This document shows positions 26,345 to 35,151 of a DNA stretch of 64,000 nt, one piece after another. Source of the DNA: Bacillota bacterium (lineage in GTDB: Bacteria; Bacillota; Clostridia; Acetivibrionales; DSM-1351); the NCBI GenBank assembly GCA_023439045.1, contig JAEXOY010000020.1, positions 1 to 64,000 of the forward strand. Reading direction: 5' to 3'. Below the pieces are notes generated by a model. That model made no database searches and was not told the DNA's origin. It saw nothing but the letters and a program-made list of their open reading frames with translations. Numbering within the stretch: position 1 is the first letter of the stretch; each line of letters opens with the position of its first letter. The position numbers were made by a program, and so were the translations under genes.

Positions 26345-27205
26345 TTGAGTAGCAAAAAGATTGAAGTTTTGATTGCCGATGACAATAGAGAGTTTGGAGA
26401 TATACTGAGTGAATATCTCGCAAACCAGAATGATATTGAAGTCGTAGGTCTCGCGAGAGATGGCCTTGAAGCAGTTGACCTTATTTTCGAAAAGTCTCCA
26501 GATATTGCAATACTGGATATCATTATGCCGCATCTTGATGGCCTTGGAGTACTGGAAAAGATTGCTTCATCAACAATGAGTAAGAAACCATTGTTCATAG
26601 TTTTATCAGCTGTTGGACAGGACAAGATCACTCAGAGAGCTTTAGCCTTAGGTGCAGAGTACTACATAGTCAAGCCATTTGACATGGACGTCCTGGTATC
26701 AAGGATTAGGCAGCTAAAGGATAATACGTATGCTCCACCGGTAGGCTCAATGAATAGCATGTCTTCCATGGCTGCTTTCTCAACACCTACCCCAAAGAAG
26801 AGTGAGTATTTAAACACTGAGAAAAAACCTGCTCACATTACTAATTCAAGCAGAAGCCTTGAAATAGAGGTTACCAATATTATGCATGAAATTGGTGTAC
26901 CTGCACATATCAAAGGATATCAATATCTCAGAGATGCAATAATGATGGTGGTTAAAGATCTAGATGTTATAAATTCTATCACCAAGCTTCTTTATCCAAG
27001 CATAGCCAAAGAGTATAATACTACTCCTAGCAGAGTAGAAAGAGCTATAAGACATGCTATTGAAGTTGCATGGAGCCGTGGACAGGTTGAAGCTATTGAT
27101 GCACTGTTTGGTTATACTGTAAATATTGGAAAAGGCAAGCCTACAAATTCCGAATTTATTGCTATGATAGCTGACAAATTGAGACTTGAATTAAAGGTTG
27201 GCTAA
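26345..27205 (+). CDS. spo0A: Sporulation master response regulator Spo0A
   Basis: A 286-residue regulator. The receiver domain (about 1-125) has acidic residues in IADDNREFGD, phosphoacceptor Asp in AILDIIMPHLDG and Lys in YYIVKPFD. The C-terminal Spo0A domain is visible from about 170 (EVTNIMHEIGVPAHIKGYQY; the recognition segment TPSRVERAIRHAIEVAW is intact). TTG 26345 follows GGGGGG. The phosphorylated form activates early sporulation genes. The hinge is rich in Ser, Met and Pro. Confidence 0.97.
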   Translation: MSSKKIEVLIADDNREFGDILSEYLANQNDIEVVGLARDGLEAVDLIFEKSPDIAILDIIMPHLDGLGVLEKIASSTMSKKPLFIVLSAVGQDKITQRALALGAEYYIVKPFDMDVLVSRIRQLKDNTYAPPVGSMNSMSSMAAFSTPTPKKSEYLNTEKKPAHITNSSRSLEIEVTNIMHEIGVPAHIKGYQYLRDAIMMVVKDLDVINSITKLLYPSIAKEYNTTPSRVERAIRHAIEVAWSRGQVEAIDALFGYTVNIGKGKPTNSEFIAMIADKLRLELKVG

Positions 27206-27265
27206 GTACATATTTTTAAGTTAAAGAGATTTAAATCAACTTAAGTAAACAATATTTTAAAAAAA

Positions 27266-27311
27266 ACACCTTTTGTATACTGAAGCCAGTATTCATAAAG
27301 GTGTTTTTTTT
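27266..27311 (+). terminator. Terminator after spo0A
   Basis: ACACCTTTTGTATACTG and CAGTATTCATAAAGGTGT form a long stem with minor mismatches, followed by seven T. A strong end of the spo0A transcript. Confidence 0.9.
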
Positions 27312-27435
27312 GACTGGAAATTGTAAACAATGATTGAACAGTGGATAAATGATATTTTACTTTTATATACATCGAGGTATAATAAAAGGAGTACAAGAGT
27401 TGAACTAAAGAATGCTAAAAAGAAGGGATTTTAAT

Positions 27436-28122
27436 ATGGGGAGTAAAAATAAGATATTAATTGTTGATGACGACATTAATATTTGCGAACTTATTGGTCT
27501 TTATATTGAAAAGGAAGGTTATGAGGTTGTTAAAGCACACAACGGTATTAGTGCTGTAGAACTTTTTAAATCTACATCTCCCAATCTAGTTGTACTTGAT
27601 ATTATGCTTCCTGGTATAGATGGGTGGCAAGTATGTAGAGAAATTAGAAAAGTAAGCTCAATTCCAATAATTATGCTGACAGCAAAAGGCGAAACGTTTG
27701 ATAAAGTATTGGGTCTTGAATTAGGTGCAGATGATTATATGGTTAAACCCTTTGAACCAAAAGAGTTAGTTGCAAGAGTAAAAGCTGTACTTAGAAGGTT
27801 TGACCATAAAGATATTGATACAAAAGAAGTGGTGTATCCAAATCTAGTTGTAAACAAGAGTAACTATACAATAAGACTTAAAGGAAATATAATTGAGCTT
27901 CCTCCAAAGGAATTAGAACTTCTCTACTTCCTTGCATCTAATCCTAACAAGGTGTTTACTAGAGAACAGCTTCTCGAGCAAGTTTGGGGGTTTGATTTTT
28001 ACGGTGATTCTAGAACTGTTGATGTGCATGTAAAAAGAGTTAGGGAAAAGATAGATATTGAAGGGCAAAATTGGCAGCTAAAAACTGTATGGGGTGTTGG
28101 ATACAAATTCGAGGTGAAATAA
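27436..28122 (+). CDS. OmpR/PhoB family response regulator
   Basis: A 228-residue regulator with a receiver domain (DDD near residue 11, Asp in VVLDIMLPGIDG, Lys in YMVKPFEPKEL) and a winged-helix output domain (about 130-228: PPKELELLYFLASNPNKVFT and DVHVKRVREKID). ATG 27436 is chosen over 27412 because AGAAGGGA lies just ahead. The stop overlaps the kinase start (TAATG). The signal is unknown; the htrA-like gene downstream could be a target. Confidence 0.93.
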   Translation: MGSKNKILIVDDDINICELIGLYIEKEGYEVVKAHNGISAVELFKSTSPNLVVLDIMLPGIDGWQVCREIRKVSSIPIIMLTAKGETFDKVLGLELGADDYMVKPFEPKELVARVKAVLRRFDHKDIDTKEVVYPNLVVNKSNYTIRLKGNIIELPPKELELLYFLASNPNKVFTREQLLEQVWGFDFYGDSRTVDVHVKRVREKIDIEGQNWQLKTVWGVGYKFEVK

Positions 28123-29621
28123 TGTTCAAAAAGAGTATATTCAAGAAATTTGTATCTATGACTTTAGGCTTGCTAATTCTTAGCTTTGTCATAACAGGTG
28201 GTTTTCTTTATTACTTTTTAAATAATTTTGTGTTGGAAGAGAAGCAAAAAAACTTAGAGCAGAGTGCCAATGATATTAAAGGATTATTCTATTTATATAT
28301 TGAAAATGCAGGTAATCCTGTAGCGCTCAAGCTGTTTGAGAATTCTCTAAAACTATTTAGTATTTCTGGTAATTCTATGATATGGATAGTAGAAAGCAAT
28401 GGCCATATTATTTATAATGAACCAGAATTGCCTGCCTCAATAACCGCTAAATATGTTGATGAAACTAGCTATATGAAGTTACCTAATGAAAAACAGTATA
28501 AAGACGTAATGGAAGAGGATTCTACTAATATAACTGAAACTGGAGACTTCTATGGTTTTTTTAAAGATGAGTATTTTGCAAATAAAGGGGATTCTTGGCT
28601 AACGTTTAAAATGCCCTTTAAGGTAACAGCCTCTAATGGAAAAGAGGAAACTTTAGCGGCAGTATTTCTGCATACTCCTATTCCTGAGATTCAAAAAGCA
28701 AAGACATCTGTTTTTAACCTTTATATTGTTTCAGGTGGGGTAGCAATTTTTATTGCAATTATATTTGTCTACATTTTCTCATTAAAATTCACTAAACCTT
28801 TGAAAGAAATTAATTCCGCGGCTAAAATCATTGCTGCTGGGGAGTTTAGCAATAGACTTGCAATACATTCAGATGATGAGATAGGGCAGCTTGCTAAAAG
28901 CTTCAATCAGATGGTTGAAGATTTGCAAAAGCTTGAAGAGATGAGAAGAGGATTTATTGCAAACGTATCTCATGAGCTTAGGACGCCAATGACCTCAATT
29001 AGAGGATTCATTGAGGGGATATTAGATGGAACCATACCTTGTGAAAAACAGCACATATATCTTACAATAGTGAGAGATGAAACAAATAGACTAAGCAGAT
29101 TGGTAAATGATTTGTTAGACTTAGCCAGACGTGAGGCAGGAGAAACAAAACTTAATCTACAATCTTTTGATATAAATGAGCTCATACGAATATGTGTAAT
29201 TAAACTAGAGACGCTTATTACCTCCAAGGACATTGAAATAGAAGCAAATTTTGAAAGAGAAAATATGGTTGTAATGGCCGACAGGGACAGCATTGAAAGG
29301 GTAATTATTAATTTAATTCATAATGCAGTTAAATTCTCAAACAATAAGGGGAAAATACAAATTGAGACCTCTTTGAGTAGAGATAAAGTATTTGTTTCAA
29401 TACAAGATTTTGGTATTGGTATTACGGAAGAAGAACAAAAGAGAATTTGGGATAGATTCTATAAGACTGATAAATCCAGAGGTGACAAGACAGGTACAGG
29501 CTTAGGCTTGGCTATAGTAAAAAGTATAATAATGGAACATGGACAAGATATATCTGTTTCAAGTAAGATAGGCGAAGGAACAAAATTTATTTTCAGCTTG
29601 GATAATTACAAAAATATTTAG
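28122..29621 (+). CDS. Sensor histidine kinase
   Basis: A 499-residue membrane kinase. TM1 is at about 12-33, followed by an extracellular sensor of some 165 residues, TM2 (about 205-227), HAMP, HisKA with NVSHELRTPMTSI (phosphorylated His) and an HATPase domain with N box NLIHNAVKFSN, DFGIGI and GTGLGLAIVKS. It overlaps its response regulator by one base (TAATG). The combination resembles envelope-stress systems of the WalK/PhoR style; the ligand is unknown. Confidence 0.93.
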   Translation: MFKKSIFKKFVSMTLGLLILSFVITGGFLYYFLNNFVLEEKQKNLEQSANDIKGLFYLYIENAGNPVALKLFENSLKLFSISGNSMIWIVESNGHIIYNEPELPASITAKYVDETSYMKLPNEKQYKDVMEEDSTNITETGDFYGFFKDEYFANKGDSWLTFKMPFKVTASNGKEETLAAVFLHTPIPEIQKAKTSVFNLYIVSGGVAIFIAIIFVYIFSLKFTKPLKEINSAAKIIAAGEFSNRLAIHSDDEIGQLAKSFNQMVEDLQKLEEMRRGFIANVSHELRTPMTSIRGFIEGILDGTIPCEKQHIYLTIVRDETNRLSRLVNDLLDLARREAGETKLNLQSFDINELIRICVIKLETLITSKDIEIEANFERENMVVMADRDSIERVIINLIHNAVKFSNNKGKIQIETSLSRDKVFVSIQDFGIGITEEEQKRIWDRFYKTDKSRGDKTGTGLGLAIVKSIIMEHGQDISVSSKIGEGTKFIFSLDNYKNI

Positions 29622-29701
29622 GCAACATTTACATTTTGTTCATAATTATTTAAAAATATGTGGATAAAATCTAACTATAGGAACTGAAGGGAGCATTATA
29701 T

Positions 29702-31285
29702 ATGTTTAATAATAATGATGAATCAAAAGACATAAATGCCGAAAATCAAACATCTGCTTATTCAGGAGAAAATTCGAACTATGACCAGCCTCAGGATAAT
29801 ACACTAACTAATAATTCTGAAGGGGACGGTTTTACTAATAATACCTCTTACTCTGAGCAGGACAATAGTAATGCTAATAGCTCTGAGCAGGACAATAGTA
29901 GTGCCCATAGCTCTGAGCAGGATAACCTGAGCAATACGTCTTACTATGAGCAGGATAATTTAAGTAGTAATGCTTATGAACAAAATATTTCTACTAATAG
30001 TACCAATGAAAATAGTAATACTGGCTATTTTAATTTTAACGTTCAAGGGAATAATGAGCCAAAGCAATATAATGGCTATAGCAACAATAATCAGTATGTT
30101 AATCCCAATATAAATAATTATTATAAGGAACACTACAAGAAAACTAAAAATCAATCAAATATATGGAAGTATATTTTGGTTTCAGGTATAAGCTCAATTG
30201 TTGGTGGCGCTATAGTTGCAAGTGCGTTGCTGTTTATGCCTGTTGCTCCTTCTAATAATGACTCCGGCAACAAAAACATAGGTATTGGAGAATATAAAAA
30301 GGTAGAAATCGTTGCCTCGGGTGAGGAAGCGGTAAGTGTGGTTGCTGAGAAAGTAGGACCATCCGTAGTTGGGATTAGAACTACCTACCAGAGTTCTAGC
30401 GATATTTTCGGTGTTCAAGCTAGTGATGGTGAAGGCTCAGGTATTATTATAAGCAGTGATGGACTTATAATTACCAATCATCATGTAATAGAAAAGGCAC
30501 TTGATGATAAGACCAGGGAAATAAGGTCGGGCGCTAAAGTTGAGGTTTTCTTGCCCAACAAAATGGATAAGCCATATACTGCTACCATAAAAGGCTATGA
30601 TGCAAAAACGGATTTAGCAGTAATATCAATAAATGAGAAGAACCTTACAGCGATTGAATTTGGCGACTCAGATAAGCTTAAAGTAGGAGAACAGGTAGTA
30701 GCGATAGGAAATCCAGGTGGGCTCGAATACATGGGGTCTGTTACAGGGGGATATGTAAGCGGTCTCAATAGAACTGTTCAGGTGGATAGCGGTAGAAAAA
30801 TTAAGCTTATTCAGACTGATGCCGCTATAAATCCGGGAAACAGCGGTGGTGCACTTGTTAATCTAAAAGGTCAACTTATTGGAATTAATACCATAAAAAT
30901 GGTTCAGACGGGCTTTGAAGGAGTAGGGTTTGCTATCCCGGTCAATGAAATTAAAAAGATATCTGATGAGCTTATAAAGAATAATTATATTTCAAGACCA
31001 TATCTAGGGATAATTGTAAACCAAAACTACACTGAGGACATAGCAAAGAAGAATAATATGCCTATGGGTATTTATGTAGCAGATGTTGAGTTGCTAGGTG
31101 CAGCTCAAAAGGCGGGTGTAAAGGCAAATGATGTTATTGTATCCTTCAATAACAAAGCGGTTAAATCATTTGATGAGCTTGAGGAGGAGAAAAATAAGTT
31201 TAAGCCTGGAGACGTGGTAGAGGCCCAAGTTTATAGAGATGGAAAGACAATTAAAGTCACCATTACACTAGGTGAGACTAAATAA
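29702..31285 (+). CDS. htrA: Membrane-anchored HtrA-like serine protease
   Basis: A 527-residue envelope protease or chaperone. The cytosolic N-terminus (about 1-150) is Asn/Ser/Gln-rich with a repeated SSEQDNS unit. A single TM follows (about 155-178), then a trypsin-like domain with His in ITNHHVIE, Asp in KTDLAVI and Ser in NPGNSGGAL, then one PDZ domain (about 425-520). The upstream two-component genes suggest induction by envelope stress, which is inference. The DNA of the N-terminal repeat has 30-bp-scale units near 29851-29945. Confidence 0.93.
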   Translation: MFNNNDESKDINAENQTSAYSGENSNYDQPQDNTLTNNSEGDGFTNNTSYSEQDNSNANSSEQDNSSAHSSEQDNLSNTSYYEQDNLSSNAYEQNISTNSTNENSNTGYFNFNVQGNNEPKQYNGYSNNNQYVNPNINNYYKEHYKKTKNQSNIWKYILVSGISSIVGGAIVASALLFMPVAPSNNDSGNKNIGIGEYKKVEIVASGEEAVSVVAEKVGPSVVGIRTTYQSSSDIFGVQASDGEGSGIIISSDGLIITNHHVIEKALDDKTREIRSGAKVEVFLPNKMDKPYTATIKGYDAKTDLAVISINEKNLTAIEFGDSDKLKVGEQVVAIGNPGGLEYMGSVTGGYVSGLNRTVQVDSGRKIKLIQTDAAINPGNSGGALVNLKGQLIGINTIKMVQTGFEGVGFAIPVNEIKKISDELIKNNYISRPYLGIIVNQNYTEDIAKKNNMPMGIYVADVELLGAAQKAGVKANDVIVSFNNKAVKSFDELEEEKNKFKPGDVVEAQVYRDGKTIKVTITLGETK

Positions 31286-31385
31286 ATTATTTTTATGAAA
31301 AGTCAATATTAGAGTGTTTAACATCATATATCTAGGGCGAGACCAAATAATTTATTTTTACAAAAAAGTAATATCTGTTTAGATA
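31268..31385 (+). repeat. Imperfect duplication of the htrA 3' end
   Basis: The last codons and stop of htrA (from CTAGGTGAGACTAAATAA at 31268) recur 64 bases later from 31332 as CTAGGGCGAGACCAAATAA, with similar sequence for about 40 bases. The second copy runs into the terminator. It looks like a short tandem duplication across the gene end. Confidence 0.75.
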
Positions 31386-31407
31386 TTACTTTTTCTTGTA
31401 TTTATAA
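31375..31407 (+). terminator. Terminator after htrA
   Basis: AAGTAATATCT, a four-base loop and AGATATTACTT make a perfect 11-bp stem ending in a T-run (TTTTTCTTG). Confidence 0.88.
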
Positions 31408-31509
31408 CAAAAAAGAGTTAATCATATTGCCAATAGTTTAAAAAAACTTTAAAATGAAGAAGTAGAGAATTTTATAGAATTGCAATAGGTTACATTTTTC
31501 GGAGGAAAT

Positions 31510-32988
31510 ATGAAGCATTCTAAATATTATTCTAACCTAATTAAGCATATTATAAGTTTTTTATTTATTCTGTTTATATTATTGGGGGTTATTAACGAAT
31601 ACTCCGTATTGATATATACAGGTTTGATACTTTTTTTTATTTTTACAAGCCTCAATTTTATAGAATTATATACTATCATTAAACAGCGCAATCACACCAA
31701 AAAGAGGATTGCAGGAGTAATCAAAAGTCTAGATATAGAGCATTTTACGCCACAAAGGTTGAATGAAAAAAATATTATTAAAACTTTTAAGCTACTAGTT
31801 GAGAAACAAAACCAATTAGAAGTATTAAGGGCAGCCTCGGACAAATTTAATTCAACCATTGATGTATCAAGTATTGTAGAGTACATATATGAAGTTTTTC
31901 ATAAATTCACCGGCTGCGATAGATGCCTCGTGTGCTATAAAGAAAAGAATTCTCAAGAGATTATATGCAGATATGAACTAGGAGAAGTAGTAATGGGTGA
32001 GGTCGGTAAGCACTTTAGTATAGATTCTGTCGTTACCCGCTGTTTTAACACCAATTCTCTTGTTATAAAGACTGGCGTTGAAATTGAAAAACGTGGTGTT
32101 ATTGGGGACAAGCTTGCCATTCCATTCAGCATTGCTGATGAGCAAGGTGGAGTAATATTTATTGAAACAAAAGAAAAGAATTCGTTCAAAAATATTAATA
32201 TGTCATTTCTAAAAAGCTTGGCTAATTACTGTGCCGTGGCTATGGACAAGGCCGAACTTTTTAATAATGTTTATAGCCAAAAGCAGGAGATAGAAGCGTT
32301 ATATGAGCAGACTGCTGCTGTTAATGATGAGCTTAATAATTACATAGATAACCTGAGTAAGACAAAGGAAGAGCTACGACAGAAAAATACAGAGCTCCAG
32401 CAGTATTCTGATAACCTCAATACTGGTTATTTTCAAACTGTTATGTCTCTTGTAAATGCTATTGAAGCTAAGGACGCATATACAAGCGGACATTGTCAGA
32501 GGGTTATGGAGATATCCTGTGAAATAGCAACAAAGATGAATTTTTCTGAAGAGGATATAATGAATCTTCGATATGCAGCATTACTACATGATATTGGCAA
32601 GATTGGAGTATCAGCTTCTATTCTAAATAAGACAGGTAGGCTAACTTATGAAGAATTTGAAGAGATAAAAAGACACCCTAGGATATCTTATAATATTTTA
32701 AAGGATGTCGAATTCTTAGGAGAGGGTTTGAGGGGTATTCTAGAACACCATGAAAAATATGATGGTACGGGATATCCTATAGGGCTTTACGGAGTAGACA
32801 TAAGTGTATATGGGAGGATTCTTTGTATTGCAGATGCATTTGATGCTATGACTAGCGATAGAACTTATCGTAAAGGTATGAGTATGGAATGTGCAATAGC
32901 TGAAATAAAAAACTGCAAGGGTACTCAATTTGATCCAGAAATCGCAGAAGTATTCATAGAAATGATAAATGAGTTAATACAAAAATAG
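31510..32988 (+). CDS. HD-GYP domain c-di-GMP phosphodiesterase-like protein
   Basis: A 492-residue protein. Two N-terminal helices (about 12-50) are followed by a short linker, a GAF-like domain (about 100-260, FTGCDRCLVCYKEK), a coiled coil (about 258-300) and an HD-GYP domain (about 315-485). The metal motif HDIGKIG and the HHEKYDGTGYP motif are intact, so phosphodiesterase activity is likely. GGAGG precedes ATG 31510. It sits 4 kb from a GGDEF protein of similar architecture. Confidence 0.9.
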   Translation: MKHSKYYSNLIKHIISFLFILFILLGVINEYSVLIYTGLILFFIFTSLNFIELYTIIKQRNHTKKRIAGVIKSLDIEHFTPQRLNEKNIIKTFKLLVEKQNQLEVLRAASDKFNSTIDVSSIVEYIYEVFHKFTGCDRCLVCYKEKNSQEIICRYELGEVVMGEVGKHFSIDSVVTRCFNTNSLVIKTGVEIEKRGVIGDKLAIPFSIADEQGGVIFIETKEKNSFKNINMSFLKSLANYCAVAMDKAELFNNVYSQKQEIEALYEQTAAVNDELNNYIDNLSKTKEELRQKNTELQQYSDNLNTGYFQTVMSLVNAIEAKDAYTSGHCQRVMEISCEIATKMNFSEEDIMNLRYAALLHDIGKIGVSASILNKTGRLTYEEFEEIKRHPRISYNILKDVEFLGEGLRGILEHHEKYDGTGYPIGLYGVDISVYGRILCIADAFDAMTSDRTYRKGMSMECAIAEIKNCKGTQFDPEIAEVFIEMINELIQK

Positions 32989-33012
32989 GTTTTTTATTGG
33001 AGGGTGCTATTT

Positions 33013-34470
33013 GTGGTAAATAATAAATTAAAGGTACTGTTTGCTTCGGTAGAGGTTTCACCATTTGCAAAGACCGGTGGGTTAGCAGATGTAGCTGGTT
33101 CACTGCCAAAGGAACTATCTCAGCTTGGACACGAGGTTCGAATAGTGATGCCAAGGTATGGTAGCATAAATATAGAATGCCAGTATGTATGTGACATTGG
33201 TGTAACTATAGGTGACAGGAAAGAAACCTGTATAATAAAGCAATATACTATGTCGGACGATAAGGACGGCACTATTCCAGTATATTTTATAGAAAATCAT
33301 AATTACTTTAACAGATCAGGTATCTATTGTTATCACGATGATGGTGAGAGATTTATACTGCTTTGCAAAACAGTATTGGAAATGCTGCCTGCAATAGATT
33401 TTGTTCCTGACATTATTCATTGTAATGACTGGCATACAGGTCCTATTTGCCTTTTGTTAAAAGAAAAATACAAGAATTTGGAACACTATAAAAATATTTC
33501 CACAGTTTTTACTATTCATAATCTAGAGTATCAAGGCAATTTTGCATCGGACATAATGAGATACTTAAATCTCGATTCAGATTATTTTACTAGTGAAAAG
33601 GCTGAGTTTTATGGGATGTTCAGCTTTATGAAATGCGGACTTGTGTATGCAGATGTTATCAATACTGTAAGCAAACAATATGCAAAAGAAATACTTACTC
33701 CTGCTTACGGTGAACGGATGGAGGGAGTACTTCAGCTTAGGCAGAAGGATTTATTCGGAATAGTAAACGGTATATCCTATAGCGAGTTTGATCCTGAAAA
33801 TAATAGTGATTTATATGCAAACTATAATAGTAGCAGTGTGGTACTTAAAAAGAAAAATAAGGAGATGCTTAGAAAAGAGCTGGGGTTATCAAACGTAAAT
33901 GGCCCCTTGTGTGGTGTTGTTACAAGGTTAAGTAGTCAAAAGGGCTTGGAATTGCTCTTGGGGGCTATAGATGAAATGATAGTAATGCATGATGCTCAGC
34001 TAGTTGTATTGGGCTTAGGAGACGAGTATTATCAAACCGCATTTACTGCTTTACAAAAGAAGTATCCTGCTAAGGTTGCTGCTTTCTTTGAATTTAACAG
34101 TACACTTGCTCACAGAATATATGCAGCTTGCGATATTTTTTTGATGCCATCACGTTTCGAACCATGTGGACTTGGGCAAATAATAAGTATGAGATATGGA
34201 ACTATTCCTGTTGTTAGAGCTACAGGTGGATTAGCTGAAACTATTATTGACTATGATGAGGATAGAAATAGTGCTAATGGATTTAAGTTTTATGATTTTA
34301 CGGTAAGAGCATTTAAAAAGGCTTTTGAGAGAGCTATAGATATATATGCAAATAATTCGATGGAGTGGGAAAAACTAATAGTGAGAGCACTCGAAAGTGA
34401 TTTCTCTTGGAAGCAGCCTTGTAATAAGTATCTTGAAATCTACTACAAAGCAATCGAAAATAACCAATAA
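33013..34470 (+). CDS. glgA: Glycogen synthase (ADP-glucose type)
   Basis: GT5 glycosyltransferase that extends alpha-1,4-glucan from ADP-glucose. The 485-residue protein has the N-terminal KTGGLADVAGSLPKEL (ADP-glucose site), HCNDWHTG, VFTIHNLEYQGNF and the C-terminal EPCGLGQIISMRYGTIPVVR with TGGLAET. GTG 33013 has GGAGGG eight bases ahead; the longer in-frame start at 33004 lies in that site. No other glg genes are nearby, so it stands outside a glycogen operon. Confidence 0.95.
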   Translation: MVNNKLKVLFASVEVSPFAKTGGLADVAGSLPKELSQLGHEVRIVMPRYGSINIECQYVCDIGVTIGDRKETCIIKQYTMSDDKDGTIPVYFIENHNYFNRSGIYCYHDDGERFILLCKTVLEMLPAIDFVPDIIHCNDWHTGPICLLLKEKYKNLEHYKNISTVFTIHNLEYQGNFASDIMRYLNLDSDYFTSEKAEFYGMFSFMKCGLVYADVINTVSKQYAKEILTPAYGERMEGVLQLRQKDLFGIVNGISYSEFDPENNSDLYANYNSSSVVLKKKNKEMLRKELGLSNVNGPLCGVVTRLSSQKGLELLLGAIDEMIVMHDAQLVVLGLGDEYYQTAFTALQKKYPAKVAAFFEFNSTLAHRIYAACDIFLMPSRFEPCGLGQIISMRYGTIPVVRATGGLAETIIDYDEDRNSANGFKFYDFTVRAFKKAFERAIDIYANNSMEWEKLIVRALESDFSWKQPCNKYLEIYYKAIENNQ

Positions 34471-34487
34471 CTATAGGATGTGAAAAG

Positions 34488-35150
34488 ATGAATAAGAAGC
34501 AAAAGGTGCTTCAAATTTTAGAGGAATTTGATAGAGTATATCCTGAAGCAGTTTGTTCGTTAGACTATGAAACCCCGTTGCAATTGTTGATTTCAACTCA
34601 GCTAGCAGCACAGTGTACCGATGCGCGGGTTAATATTGTTGCAAAAGACCTTTACAAGAAGTATAAATCTGCTGACGACTTTGCTAATGCAGATATTAAG
34701 GAATTAGAAAAAGACATTAAATCAACAGGTTTTTATAGAAACAAAGCAAAGAATATATTAAGCTGTTGTAAAATACTAGTAGAGAAATATGGCGGTGTCA
34801 TACCAAATAAGCTAGAAGATTTAGTAGAATTACCCGGAGTAGGAAGGAAAACAGCCAATGTTTTTCTTAATGAAATATACAAGATACCGGGTATAGTGGT
34901 GGACACCCATGCCAAGAGGCTCTCACAAAGAATTGGTCTGACAAAAAACGAAGACCCTGAAAAGATAGAATATGATCTTCAAAAGATAGTACCCAAAGAT
35001 AGATGGGCTGATTTTTGCCATCAACTTGTTTTTCATGGTAGAGAGATCTGCAATGCTCGAAAGCCAAAGTGTGAAGAATGTACTATAAGCAGCGTATGTG
35101 TTTATAATCTGAAAAGAATACGTGAGACAAGCAAAGGCAAGGGGGATTAG
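34488..35150 (+). CDS. nth: Endonuclease III
   Basis: Base-excision DNA glycosylase/AP lyase for oxidised pyrimidines. The 220-residue protein has the helix-hairpin-helix LVELPGVGRKTANVFLNE with catalytic Lys, Asp in VVDTHAKRL, and the [4Fe-4S] loop C-x6-C-x2-C-x5-C (CNARKPKCEECTISSVC). The start is 17 bp after glgA. Catalytic residues are intact. Confidence 0.96.
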   Translation: MNKKQKVLQILEEFDRVYPEAVCSLDYETPLQLLISTQLAAQCTDARVNIVAKDLYKKYKSADDFANADIKELEKDIKSTGFYRNKAKNILSCCKILVEKYGGVIPNKLEDLVELPGVGRKTANVFLNEIYKIPGIVVDTHAKRLSQRIGLTKNEDPEKIEYDLQKIVPKDRWADFCHQLVFHGREICNARKPKCEECTISSVCVYNLKRIRETSKGKGD

Positions 35151-35151
35151 T

